A DNA stretch of 64,000 nt from a virus. This document shows positions 23,354 through 31,128 of this stretch, piece by piece. Made by a program: the position numbers and the translations under genes. Within the stretch, counting starts at the first letter, position 1, and the number at the start of each line of letters is the position of its first letter. The notes beneath the pieces are model-generated. The model had not been told where the DNA came from, searched no databases, and saw only the letters and a list, made by a program, of their open reading frames with translations. The stretch lies in the IMG/VR virus record IMGVR_UViG_3300042561_000402, positions 1 to 64,000 of that record; one strand, given 5' to 3'.

Positions 23354-23532
23354 GCAACGAACTAATCCGCCCGAAAAACGTGAGGCAATACCTCTTGGAT
23401 TATGCTTCCAAGACTCGCCACCACAAATTCACCCAAGTCAGTCCAGACACTATTGACAGAATAGAAGCGGCGGCGAGAGCCGCATGCAAAACAATCGTAA
23501 CTTCAGCACCATCGAAAGGAAAAACACTATGA
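23350..23532 (+). CDS. small phage protein with PSKGKTL end
   Basis: The 60-residue protein overlaps the previous stop as ATGA. It has a helical core (YLLDYASKTRHHKFTQVSPD, IDRIEAAARAACKTIV) and a conserved-looking SAPSKGKTL tail. Small phage proteins of this type, often beside the family above, have no known function; a DNA-binding role fits its basic helix. Confidence 0.6.
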   Translation: MSNELIRPKNVRQYLLDYASKTRHHKFTQVSPDTIDRIEAAARAACKTIVTSAPSKGKTL

Positions 23533-23867
23533 CCGAAAAAGACGAAATGCACCTTCTCCATCTGGAGGACAAATACGATGTGTCCTTTGAGGCACTACCA
23601 GAAGACATTAGAGTCAGAGGGAATGCTTTGGCATCTGGAGATGATGAATTAGACAGAGAGGCAGAAGATGAAATTATCTCTCGACTTGAGTCTGGGGATA
23701 TCTTCGCATGGTTCACTGCCAAAGTAACTGTGCGTGATGACAAGGGAAACGAAGCAACGGATTACCTCGGATGCTGCAACTATCGTGACGAAGATGATTT
23801 CCGCATGGGCGGCTATTATCTCGACATGGTGGAAGAATGCGTTCGCCAACTAAACCTCGCAGAATAA
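23529..23867 (+). CDS. acidic hypothetical protein
   Basis: An acidic 112-residue protein with many Asp/Glu (EDKYDVSFEALPEDIRVRG, GDDELDREAEDEI) and a C-terminal aromatic patch. It overlaps the previous gene by 4 bp. Acidic small early proteins can be DNA mimics that block host proteins; that is only a possibility. Confidence 0.55.
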   Translation: MTEKDEMHLLHLEDKYDVSFEALPEDIRVRGNALASGDDELDREAEDEIISRLESGDIFAWFTAKVTVRDDKGNEATDYLGCCNYRDEDDFRMGGYYLDMVEECVRQLNLAE

Positions 23868-23872
23868 ACCAC

Positions 23873-24025
23873 ATGAAAACCAAAGATCTAATCAAGCAAC
23901 TGTCGGAATTTGATCCGAACTCGGAGGTATTTGTTCAGAACGACAACTACCAGCAATTCAATCTGGAGGTTAAAGGATATACCAAGCCCGTGCTGGTTAT
24001 CTTTCCAAAGGAGTCAGAAGAATGA
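23873..24025 (+). CDS. small hypothetical protein
   Basis: From ATG 23873, a 50-residue protein (MKTKDLIKQLSEFDPNSEVF start) with the pattern of a small family in which DLIKxLxxFDPxxxV begins a helix-strand unit. Function unknown. Confidence 0.55.
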   Translation: MKTKDLIKQLSEFDPNSEVFVQNDNYQQFNLEVKGYTKPVLVIFPKESEE

Positions 24026-24026
24026 A

Positions 24027-24236
24027 TCACTTCCCCTTGGTTGCCCACTTCTTCTCTCCCGCTCTGCGTCTGGCACCCTTGCCTTTGCGGTCTGGACGAT
24101 TACGCAGTGCTTCAAAGCGGATTGCTGCCTTCTCCTGCCAAGTCAGTGGGATCTTGGGAATCGGCTTGTCTGGTTGCGGGGCGGGAGCCTCGCCGTCAGA
24201 CGGAGGGAAATCGTGAATCGACCAAGAAGATCTCAT
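24027..24236 (-). CDS. possible minus-strand gene inside plus-strand region
   Basis: A 69-residue minus-strand frame from ATG 24236 has a protein-like composition, with a Pro-rich first half and a basic second half (LTWQEKAAIRFEALRNRPDR). The overlapping plus-strand frame 24022-24216 has an ATGA overlap with its upstream gene but a composition (Arg, Ser, Leu, Gly) typical of an antisense shadow. One of the two is probably real. No ribosome-binding site is seen for the minus frame. Confidence 0.3.
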   Translation of the reverse strand: MRSSWSIHDFPPSDGEAPAPQPDKPIPKIPLTWQEKAAIRFEALRNRPDRKGKGARRRAGEKKWATKGK

Positions 24237-24237
24237 T

Positions 24238-24456
24238 ATGTTTAAAGACGCACTCGGTAACACACACTTTGAAATCTGGCAAGGAATTAAGATCAATGGA
24301 CGCACCTTCCAATCCGAAGCACTATACGAATTGTCTAAAGAATTCGGGGATGCAGAGATATTGGACGCCTGTATGCGTTTAGGATGTTTGCCATATGCTG
24401 CTGATTTACAAGCAATTAAAGAAGAATGTGAACGAATCGAAAACAGCTTTGTCTAA
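24238..24456 (+). CDS. small hypothetical protein
   Basis: This 72-residue protein, starting MFKDALGNTHFEIWQGIKIN, has a mixed fold with a charged C-terminal helix. It begins directly after the uncertain segment. Function unknown. Confidence 0.55.
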   Translation: MFKDALGNTHFEIWQGIKINGRTFQSEALYELSKEFGDAEILDACMRLGCLPYAADLQAIKEECERIENSFV

Positions 24457-24470
24457 CCAATACACACACC

Positions 24471-24773
24471 ATGAAAACCATAGTCAAAGACGATAGAACA
24501 GAAGAACAAAAGACCACCCATGTTTGGGCGGTAGTAGCCAATGATCGGGCCATGAGTAACTGGGGAATCGCCAAAGGCGGAACCTCCAGAGTCGCATGGG
24601 CTTGTCAATCCCACAGGGATGCCTCCAAGGTATTCGATTGGGTCAAGAGTCGCAGTGAGATGAAGTATGTCTCAATCGTTGATCTGCGAAACTACACGCC
24701 ACCCAAAACTGACGCACACTTCCATGTGTATGTCTGTGATGGGGATCATATCGCACTGCAAGACAATGAGTAA
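24471..24773 (+). CDS. hypothetical protein
   Basis: A 100-residue protein with an alpha/beta look (WAVVANDRAMSNWGIAKGGT, VFDWVKSRSEMKYVSIVDL). The start is preceded by an A/C-rich ACACACC tract, not a Shine-Dalgarno sequence. Overlaps the next gene by 8 bp. Function unknown. Confidence 0.55.
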   Translation: MKTIVKDDRTEEQKTTHVWAVVANDRAMSNWGIAKGGTSRVAWACQSHRDASKVFDWVKSRSEMKYVSIVDLRNYTPPKTDAHFHVYVCDGDHIALQDNE

Positions 24774-24969
24774 GGAACAGGTCAAACTTTTCCAAGACTT
24801 GTGGCATGACCTCATGCTGCTTGTCCGCAAACCCAAACAACCTTCGCTTCTGGCGGAGGGAATCTCATGGTGCAGCAATGTTCCTTGGGTTCCTCGTCTG
24901 GAAGCATACCAACAAACGGAGGATTGGATCTCCATCAAACACACAAACCATGAAAACACACTCGGCTAA
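24766..24969 (+). CDS. small helical hypothetical protein
   Basis: From ATG 24766 (overlapping the previous stop) a 67-residue protein reads MSKEQVKLFQDLWHDLMLLV, then a Trp-rich segment. Its end overlaps the next gene by 20 bp. Function unknown. Confidence 0.5.
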   Translation: MSKEQVKLFQDLWHDLMLLVRKPKQPSLLAEGISWCSNVPWVPRLEAYQQTEDWISIKHTNHENTLG

Positions 24970-25255
24970 ATTCGGAAATATTGAACTGGATTATTCACTA
25001 ATCGATAACGTTGAAGAATACATAGATGTTGATATCTATGCTGTCCTTTCGAATAACGAAGAGTACCTCGTTAGAGTCTATAAATACAATGGTGAGGGAG
25101 ATATCGTAGATCCCTCCTATCGTTATTCAAAAAATAGAACTGATGCATTTTCGAATAGAAATGTTAAGCCCCCCGAAGAAGTTAAGAATGCCATCAATTC
25201 TATAATGCCACATATTACGGAGATTATTCTTAAAGAAGAAGAAGCGAGGAAATAA
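24950..25255 (+). CDS. hypothetical acidic protein
   Basis: A 101-residue protein from ATG 24950 (MKTHSAKFGNIELDYSLIDN start), acidic with a beta-rich centre and a Lys/Glu helix at the end. Function unknown. Confidence 0.55.
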   Translation: MKTHSAKFGNIELDYSLIDNVEEYIDVDIYAVLSNNEEYLVRVYKYNGEGDIVDPSYRYSKNRTDAFSNRNVKPPEEVKNAINSIMPHITEIILKEEEARK

Positions 25256-25257
25256 AA

Positions 25258-25503
25258 ATGATACATCGTCACATAACTAAAGCTGGGCTCAACGCCGAAA
25301 AGCGTTGCAGGGGAAGGGTCACAATCTGGAACGACTCAAGTAATATTGAGCTAACTATGAGTGTGGCAGAATGCAAGAAACTGGAGCGCCAATACTTCAT
25401 CGATATTGAAGATATTATCTCCAATGACTTGATGGGTAAACTCTTGGAGCATTTCCGCGATCTCGGTCAACTCTACGATCAGGAAGATCTTTGCTTGGTA
25501 TAA
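25258..25503 (+). CDS. hypothetical protein
   Basis: An 81-residue protein (MIHRHITKAGLNAEKRCRGR start) with a strand-helix pattern and an acidic end. It starts 2 bp after the previous stop. Function unknown. Confidence 0.55.
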   Translation: MIHRHITKAGLNAEKRCRGRVTIWNDSSNIELTMSVAECKKLERQYFIDIEDIISNDLMGKLLEHFRDLGQLYDQEDLCLV

Positions 25504-25507
25504 CAAA

Positions 25508-26068
25508 ATGAAAACAATAGATCCAAACAACATCACAGACTTCCAGCGCACAGATGCTGAACTGGAATCATTCATGGTCTTCGCCATCGCAGTCGCGGGG
25601 AAGAAGGCATCCATGACGGCAGACCTTGTGGGCAAGGTTCTGGGACAAGCAAAGCCAGACGAGAGTCCTTTTGAATATCTCAAGCAGATTCCCTTGGAGG
25701 ATCATCTGCGGTTCTGGAAGGTCGGACAGTATAGGCGTATCCTCCCCGCTTTGCTGGGAGTGATGAAACTAAATCTCCGCACTTGCACCATGGGAGACCT
25801 CCTCAAGGTTCACGGAATCGGGCCAAAGACAGCAAACTTCTTCTTGCTCCATTCCCGCCCGAACCATGAGGGGGCAGTGTTGGATACCCATATTCTTCGC
25901 TGGATGCGGGAGGTTCATGGAGTCAAAACTCCCAAGCAAACACCCAGTGGCAAACGCTATGACCAGTTGGAGAAACAGGCAAGGGAGCTTATCGCTTCGT
26001 CCTTTCCCCATCTTTGTCTGGCGGATGCCGATCTATTCATTTGGAAAATGATGAGCAACAATGAGTAA
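25508..26068 (+). CDS. HhH-GPD DNA glycosylase-like protein
   Basis: The 186-residue protein has the endonuclease III-type core: the helix-hairpin-helix LKVHGIGPKTANFF with K107, then VLDTHILRWM with D126. These align with the catalytic Lys and Asp of bifunctional glycosylase/lyases. The C-terminal four-Cys iron-sulfur loop of Nth is absent. The enzyme should flip out and excise a modified or wrong base. It could repair phage DNA or, as in some phages, act on modified bases. It overlaps the next gene by 8 bp. Confidence 0.7.
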   Translation: MKTIDPNNITDFQRTDAELESFMVFAIAVAGKKASMTADLVGKVLGQAKPDESPFEYLKQIPLEDHLRFWKVGQYRRILPALLGVMKLNLRTCTMGDLLKVHGIGPKTANFFLLHSRPNHEGAVLDTHILRWMREVHGVKTPKQTPSGKRYDQLEKQARELIASSFPHLCLADADLFIWKMMSNNE

Positions 26069-26237
26069 GGTCATACTCAACATAGCAGGGGAGAGAATTC
26101 CAGTGCTGTTCGACGGCACAAGGGTTACTTCTCCAGACTTCCCAGATATCGAAATGGAATTCTTTGCCCAGTGTGGGCACAGGATTAGCCAGCAAATGCT
26201 GGTTGATGTTTGCAAACAGAAACTTGCCGCCCAATAG
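26061..26237 (+). CDS. 58-residue hypothetical protein
   Basis: ATG 26061 overlaps the end of the glycosylase gene and its TAG overlaps the next GTG. The product starts MSKVILNIAGERIPVLFDGT and has a later EFFAQCGHRIS. Coupling on both sides supports it. Function unknown. Confidence 0.5.
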   Translation: MSKVILNIAGERIPVLFDGTRVTSPDFPDIEMEFFAQCGHRISQQMLVDVCKQKLAAQ

Positions 26238-26440
26238 TGAAAACCTACCACACAGCAAAAGCGGCACAGGCAGACCAGTCAGAAGTGGCGGTCATCTACA
26301 ACGAGTCCAATACCTCACAACTTTCCATCACCATGGAGGAAATAGAAGAATACGAGGCACATAGCGGATTCGGGGTTGAGGATGTTACGCCCGATTGGAT
26401 TCTGTTTGATATACTGATGTGGTGCAAAGACATAAAATAA
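26237..26440 (+). CDS. 67-residue hypothetical protein (GTG start)
   Basis: A GTG at 26237 (TAGTG overlap) opens a 67-residue acidic protein starting MKTYHTAKAAQADQSEVAVI. It ends in an aromatic WILFDILMWCKDIK helix. The coupling favours this start over an upstream one. Function unknown. Confidence 0.5.
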   Translation: MKTYHTAKAAQADQSEVAVIYNESNTSQLSITMEEIEEYEAHSGFGVEDVTPDWILFDILMWCKDIK

Positions 26441-26451
26441 AACACACAACA

Positions 26452-26616
26452 ATGACTGCCACACTAAAAGAAAATCAGATCAAGGGTATACCAGCAGGAA
26501 CCTACTGGTTCTTGGGCGACCATGCCATCCGCATGGTAAACAAATCGGTACTGTCGGACGATTCCTATAAGTTGCCGAACGAATTCCTACAAAAACTAAT
26601 AAACAAATCCAAATGA
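26452..26616 (+). CDS. 54-residue hypothetical protein
   Basis: The ATG at 26452 is preceded by an A-rich ACACACAACA tract. The 54-residue protein has a strand-rich IPAGTYWFLGDHAIRMV segment. Overlaps the next gene by 4 bp. Function unknown. Confidence 0.5.
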   Translation: MTATLKENQIKGIPAGTYWFLGDHAIRMVNKSVLSDDSYKLPNEFLQKLINKSK

Positions 26617-26969
26617 ACAACCATACCTGTAGCTACAAAGTCGGCTTCGATAGAGAAATTCAAGTCTCTGGGGAATCGTTTTACGTCAATCTGGATGCTT
26701 CTGTGGAATTCGACAACGAGGCGGAGGCCAAGAATGTTGAGATCACCGAATGCATTATTGAAAACGACAAGGGAGAAACCCTGTCTTGGGATCTGGAGGG
26801 CAGACAACTTGAAAGAGTTGTTGTGAATAACTATCCAGACTTAACATCTGCCATAGATAATACCCTGTGGGCAGAAATCGAAACGTATGCTTCGGACAAC
26901 TATAGCGACATCGCTAAAGACATTGACGAAGATTACGAAATGGCAAGGGCCGAATGGTTTAGGGATTAA
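26613..26969 (+). CDS. acidic hypothetical protein
   Basis: A 118-residue acidic protein (NHTCSYKVGFDREIQVSG at the N-terminus) with beta strands first and an acidic helix later (SDNYSDIAKDIDEDYEMA). Overlaps the upstream gene by 4 bp. Function unknown. Confidence 0.55.
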   Translation: MNNHTCSYKVGFDREIQVSGESFYVNLDASVEFDNEAEAKNVEITECIIENDKGETLSWDLEGRQLERVVVNNYPDLTSAIDNTLWAEIETYASDNYSDIAKDIDEDYEMARAEWFRD

Positions 26970-26973
26970 GTTC

Positions 26974-27261
26974 ATGCCAAGAAGACTGATCAAAGCATGG
27001 GTCTGGGACGATTTTCCGATACCCAAAGAGATTGCCCCCTTGCCCGTGATGAAACATCCCTTGCATGACTTTCTCAAGCAACTGGAGGTGGGAGAGTGCC
27101 TTGAGTTGCCAGAAATGTTCCACAAGGTCACAACCAACAGGCTCATAGCCATCAAACAACGTCATGCCAAGACAATGGGAAAGCGTTTCAAATTCCGAAC
27201 GATTCACCCCAAGCCTTGGTCTAAAGAAAAAGTAACCTATATCATCCAAAGAACAAAATAA
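26974..27261 (+). CDS. basic hypothetical protein
   Basis: From ATG 26974 the 95-residue protein reads MPRRLIKAWVWDDFPIPKEI and ends in a basic, aromatic segment (HAKTMGKRFKFRTIHPKPW). It may bind nucleic acid. It directly precedes a membrane microprotein and primase. Function unknown. Confidence 0.55.
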   Translation: MPRRLIKAWVWDDFPIPKEIAPLPVMKHPLHDFLKQLEVGECLELPEMFHKVTTNRLIAIKQRHAKTMGKRFKFRTIHPKPWSKEKVTYIIQRTK

Positions 27262-27426
27262 ATGAAACCATACGCATTCCTATCACTAATCGTCGCTATC
27301 ACAGGCTTTCTTGCCGTAGTGACTGCCATCGAAGCACCACGCAAACCAAAGAAAGAGGGTGAGACAATCTATGTCCTACCCCTTGTCGAGGAAATGCCAT
27401 CAAATCCTAATCCACTTAGTTTTTGA
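27262..27426 (+). CDS. 54-residue membrane protein
   Basis: ATG 27262 follows the previous stop directly. One hydrophobic helix (AFLSLIVAITGFLAVVTA) is followed by a polar, Pro-rich tail. Its TGA overlaps the TTG start of primase, so the two are coupled. Function unknown. Confidence 0.5.
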   Translation: MKPYAFLSLIVAITGFLAVVTAIEAPRKPKKEGETIYVLPLVEEMPSNPNPLSF

Positions 27427-29003
27427 TCTCCGAAACTACCATCGCTTCGATAGCGGAAAACGTCCGTCTCTCTGAAGTAGCAGGGGATTACTTCCCCGTG
27501 AAAAGGAGGGGCGGGCGGTTCTCCGCGCTATGTCCATTCCATAGGGAAAAGACTCCATCATTCTTCATCAATGATGATAAGAACACCTATAAGTGTTTTG
27601 GATGCGGGGCTGGAGGATCTGTCTTCCGCTTCGTCATGGAGATGGACAAGATCAAATTCCCCGAAGCCGTACGAAAACTTGGGGCCAAGGCTGGGATAGC
27701 CATAGAAGAGCAGGAAAGTGAAGTTGACAAATTACGAAGGGGCTTGCTATCCGTAGTTTACAAAGCTCACCAACAATTTTTCAATTTGCTGCTGGGTGGT
27801 GAAGGGCGCGATACTCGTAGTGCCCTAAAAGTCAGGGGGTTTAATCGGGAAATCTGTGAAGAGTGGAAGATCGGCTTTGCTCCGAATAAGTATACCCTGT
27901 CTGGTAATACCGACGATCACACCCTGTCAGGGTTAGCCTATGAGAACGGGACACTACGTTTTACCAATCGGATTATGTTCGGGATAGCTGATGAGGGTGG
28001 GACTCTGGTCGGATTTAGTGGGAGAACTACCGACAACCACCCCGCCAAGTATCTTAATAGCCCAGAATCATCTATTTTTCACAAGGGTAAACTACTGTAT
28101 GGGCTGGATAAGGCCAAGAGATCCATCATAGACAGGGGGGTTACAGTCATAGTCGAGGGGCAGATTGATACTATCAGATGCCACTTGGCTGGAATTACTA
28201 ATACTGTTGCCCCATTAGGCACAGGCTTTACCGCATTCCATGGCTCCACTATTAGACGCTTATGCGAGGAGGCTGTCTTGGTGTTCGACGGCGATAAGGC
28301 GGGGCGAGAGGCGTCATTTAAAGCGTTTGCAGGGCTGGCAAGCCTCGGTGTCAGAGTTAAGTCTGTCATGCTGCCAGACGGAGATCCCGATTCCTTCTTG
28401 ATTTCGGGCGGAGATCTTGCGAGTCTTATATCGAATGCCAAGCTTTACCCCGAAGCATTGGCTGAATCTCTGGATAAAAACTCAATTGAGGACAAACAAA
28501 TTGCCATGGGCAAGGTCGGGCAAGCCCTATCAGTCTTGGAAGATGGAATTGAGCGTGATGAATTGGCTAATCGTTGTGCGAAACTACTTGGCATCAAGCC
28601 ATCACAGTTAAAGAAACAAGCCGCCATGGGCGGTGGACACATAGCCCTCCCCACCGAAACCCGCTACGGAGAGCAAAAAGGAGAGGCTTGGAAACAGTTG
28701 GTAGCTCATCTTCTTCTTTGTGGGAAGGAGTCTGCGAACACCTACAATTGGAAGTTGTTGTCGGACGGCGACATCCAGACCATCATGGACTCGGACTACG
28801 AGGCAGGGAACCCCTCCTCCATAGCCAAAATTATATCCCAATTGGACAACAATGCGGAGGCCGCGATCCAAGGTATATCCCATCAGGATATAGCCGATCT
28901 GGATATACATAGTATATACAAGTCCATGTTGGAAGCGGAGATCAAGCGCCGCACCTCCATAGTTGACTTGATGCCCCTTTTGGATACGCTCAAATCTCTG
29001 TGA
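27423..29003 (+). CDS. dnaG: DNA primase, DnaG type
   Basis: The 526-residue protein makes RNA primers for the replication fork opened by the phage DnaB. The CHC2-type zinc domain has C37-x2-H40 (LCPFHREKTPSF) and C58-x2-C61 (CFGCGAGG). The TOPRIM core has VIVEGQID with E245 and LVFDGDKAG with D289 and D291. The C-terminal helicase-interaction part is short and not assignable. Length is somewhat below E. coli DnaG. The start is a TTG at 27423 overlapping the previous TGA, and its stop overlaps the next GTG. Confidence 0.95.
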   Translation: MISETTIASIAENVRLSEVAGDYFPVKRRGGRFSALCPFHREKTPSFFINDDKNTYKCFGCGAGGSVFRFVMEMDKIKFPEAVRKLGAKAGIAIEEQESEVDKLRRGLLSVVYKAHQQFFNLLLGGEGRDTRSALKVRGFNREICEEWKIGFAPNKYTLSGNTDDHTLSGLAYENGTLRFTNRIMFGIADEGGTLVGFSGRTTDNHPAKYLNSPESSIFHKGKLLYGLDKAKRSIIDRGVTVIVEGQIDTIRCHLAGITNTVAPLGTGFTAFHGSTIRRLCEEAVLVFDGDKAGREASFKAFAGLASLGVRVKSVMLPDGDPDSFLISGGDLASLISNAKLYPEALAESLDKNSIEDKQIAMGKVGQALSVLEDGIERDELANRCAKLLGIKPSQLKKQAAMGGGHIALPTETRYGEQKGEAWKQLVAHLLLCGKESANTYNWKLLSDGDIQTIMDSDYEAGNPSSIAKIISQLDNNAEAAIQGISHQDIADLDIHSIYKSMLEAEIKRRTSIVDLMPLLDTLKSL

Positions 29004-29662
29004 AAAACATCAAAGAACTTCCGAACGGCATCTGGGTGGTATCAAATGATACCCACATCTCCAAGTGGGTTGAGGAACACAACAGTCTCAAATGCGATCC
29101 TCATTTGTTTCAATGGTTGGAACCTCGGCTATCGGGTTGCAAAAGAGTTTGGGATGTGGGGGCAAACATTGGAGACCATACCAGATTCTATCTGGATGCT
29201 GGCCTTATGGTTATAGCTTTTGAGCCCAATCCTAATGCCTACGAATGCCTTAAGCGTAATTGCGGAGAGGCTATCTGCAAGAATGTGGCCGCATCCGATG
29301 TGCGCGGAACTATCAAAATGAATCTGTTGGATAATGTTGGGGCTTCCCACATTGACGATAATGGACAGGTCGAGGTGGACGCTATTCCGCTGGACGAACT
29401 GGAAGAGGCTATTTGGCCACCAGACTTTATCAAGATTGATGTGGAGGGATTTGAGTCCAAGGCTTTGGCTGGCATGGAGGGGATTATCCAAAAGAAAAAG
29501 CCGAAGCTGTTTGTCGAGTTTAACCATGGTGCGCTGGAACGCTGCGGCTCAAACCCGAAGCAACTCAAGGATCAGATCGAATCCTACGGCTATACCAACT
29601 TTGAAATCTATCCACCCAAAGCAACCCCCGAAGACCTTCAATATGACTACTTCTGCTATTAA
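29000..29662 (+). CDS. FkbM-family methyltransferase
   Basis: The 220-residue protein is an S-adenosylmethionine-dependent FkbM methyltransferase: motif I VWDVGANIGDHT (50-61), a cofactor-ribose acid in AFEPNPNAY (E75) and the family motif FIKIDVEGFE (143-152). FkbM enzymes often O-methylate sugars. It starts with a GTG overlapping the primase stop and overlaps the next glycosyltransferase, forming a three-gene sugar-modification set. Confidence 0.8.
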   Translation: MKNIKELPNGIWVVSNDTHISKWVEEHNSLKCDPHLFQWLEPRLSGCKRVWDVGANIGDHTRFYLDAGLMVIAFEPNPNAYECLKRNCGEAICKNVAASDVRGTIKMNLLDNVGASHIDDNGQVEVDAIPLDELEEAIWPPDFIKIDVEGFESKALAGMEGIIQKKKPKLFVEFNHGALERCGSNPKQLKDQIESYGYTNFEIYPPKATPEDLQYDYFCY

Positions 29663-30347
29663 ACCACACATCCTGATTAGAACCTACAACAGGGATCGTG
29701 ACTGGTTGGAGTATTGTCTTAAGTCAATTCAGAAGCACAATCCAGAATTGGGACTAACTGTGGTTGCGCCAGAAGGTCATGATGTTGGCTGTCCGTGTGC
29801 CCACGTTTCTCCCGTACACTTGGATGGTTACATTGACCAGCAATATACCAAGCTTCGCGCCATCTCTTACATACCAGAGGATGCCACCCATGTAATCCAT
29901 ATTGATTCGGATTGCATTGTGCTGGGCAACTTGATGGATCTTTTTATTGATGGTAAGCCAATCCTGCTCAAGACTCCTTGGCATCTCATTGATAATGACG
30001 CCAAGGTTTGGCACGGGGTTACCCAGCACTACCTCGGATTTAGCCCAGAATATGAATACATGCGGAGAATGCCGCTTATATATCCTTCCCGTATATACAA
30101 CGATCTTACAATCTATTTGGAGGAACGCCATGGATTCATGTCAAAATGGTTCCACAAGATTGATGGGCGAAGACTCAGTGAGTTTAACTTGCTCGGAGCA
30201 TACGCTGATCGGTTTATGCCAGAGGAGTTTCACTGGGTTGATACATCAAAAGAACCCCTGCCACCTCTTGTGGTGAAGCAGGGATGGAGTTGGGGCGGGT
30301 TTGCTGCCATGAAAGACGAGTGGGACATGCTCTATGCTAAATCCTGA
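29643..30347 (+). CDS. glycosyltransferase (GT-A, DxD)
   Basis: The 234-residue protein, from the ATG at 29643 (MTTSAIKPHILIRTYNRD), begins with the typical nucleotide-sugar-binding beta-alpha unit. It carries a DxD motif, HIDSD with D88 and D90. C-terminal acidic and Trp-rich segments (KQGWSWGGF) may hold the acceptor. An upstream frame extending to 29334 is a shadow of the methyltransferase gene. It overlaps genes on both sides, so it is tightly coupled. Confidence 0.75.
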   Translation: MTTSAIKPHILIRTYNRDRDWLEYCLKSIQKHNPELGLTVVAPEGHDVGCPCAHVSPVHLDGYIDQQYTKLRAISYIPEDATHVIHIDSDCIVLGNLMDLFIDGKPILLKTPWHLIDNDAKVWHGVTQHYLGFSPEYEYMRRMPLIYPSRIYNDLTIYLEERHGFMSKWFHKIDGRRLSEFNLLGAYADRFMPEEFHWVDTSKEPLPPLVVKQGWSWGGFAAMKDEWDMLYAKS

Positions 30348-31122
30348 CCTGTTTCGCCGCGCTCCTGAATGCCGTTCCGCCCCACCAGAGGGTTATGTAT
30401 GGACTCCGCCGCCACTAAATCTGGCGTTTCTTTTCTGTTCTCGCGACTATGGGCAGGCTATTCGTGTATTAACTTGGGCCAAGGATCTTGGAAAACAACC
30501 CAACGAAATCCACTTCATTACGGACGAGGGACTGGATTGTAGTGCTGCTGTAGAGATTGCGAAAAAAGTATTTAAGAAATGCGTAGTGCATTACATTCCG
30601 CTCTGTCACATGCCTTGGCCAGCATGCAATAACCATGCCTTTGCCGAAACCTGTAAGATTATGGCAGGACTTGGCAAGCCTTGGTTGCTTTGGGAAACGG
30701 ACATGATCCCATCCCAGCCTGATTGGGTTGCTCGCTTGGAGGGGGAGTATCAGAAGGCTAAACGTCCCTTCATGGGAGCTTGGGTGGACTGCTTTGACCA
30801 CATCAACGGAGGGGCAATCTATCCTCCCGATGTCATCTCATGGTGTCCAAAATTCTTTAGCCAGCCAGCCACTTCTCAAATGGCTTTTGATTGTGCGATA
30901 GCCCCAGAGATCATCTGGTTTTCGCATCCAGCCAACCACATGATGCCAAACATCTTTTATTCAAGATCCAATGGGCGACCAGCAGGACTTATCCCTAATC
31001 CTACAGTGTGGAATCCCAAGGTGTTTGAATGGGTGCATACCCATGACGCTTGTATTATTCACCGTGATAAGCGCGGAGAATGTATTGATTTTCTCCGTGA
31101 GAAATTCGGTGTTCGCAAATAG
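30334..31122 (+). CDS. glycosyltransferase-like protein
   Basis: The 262-residue protein has a DxD-like PWLLWETDMIP (W120-E121-T-D123), then WVARLEGEY and NGGAIYPPDV, the same order as the gene at 8558. A Cys/His-rich region, HYIPLCHMPWPACNNH, lies before the active-site strand. It is the last gene of the plus-strand region and converges with the giant gene, leaving only 6 bp between the stops and no visible terminator. Sugar and acceptor unknown. Confidence 0.7.
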   Translation: MLNPDLFRRAPECRSAPPEGYVWTPPPLNLAFLFCSRDYGQAIRVLTWAKDLGKQPNEIHFITDEGLDCSAAVEIAKKVFKKCVVHYIPLCHMPWPACNNHAFAETCKIMAGLGKPWLLWETDMIPSQPDWVARLEGEYQKAKRPFMGAWVDCFDHINGGAIYPPDVISWCPKFFSQPATSQMAFDCAIAPEIIWFSHPANHMMPNIFYSRSNGRPAGLIPNPTVWNPKVFEWVHTHDACIIHRDKRGECIDFLREKFGVRK

Positions 31123-31128
31123 CGAATG

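Noticed and set aside
29334-29642. Upstream extension of the glycosyltransferase at 29643
   Set aside because: It lies wholly inside the FkbM methyltransferase gene in another frame; the ATG at 29643 starts a proper GT-A fold.
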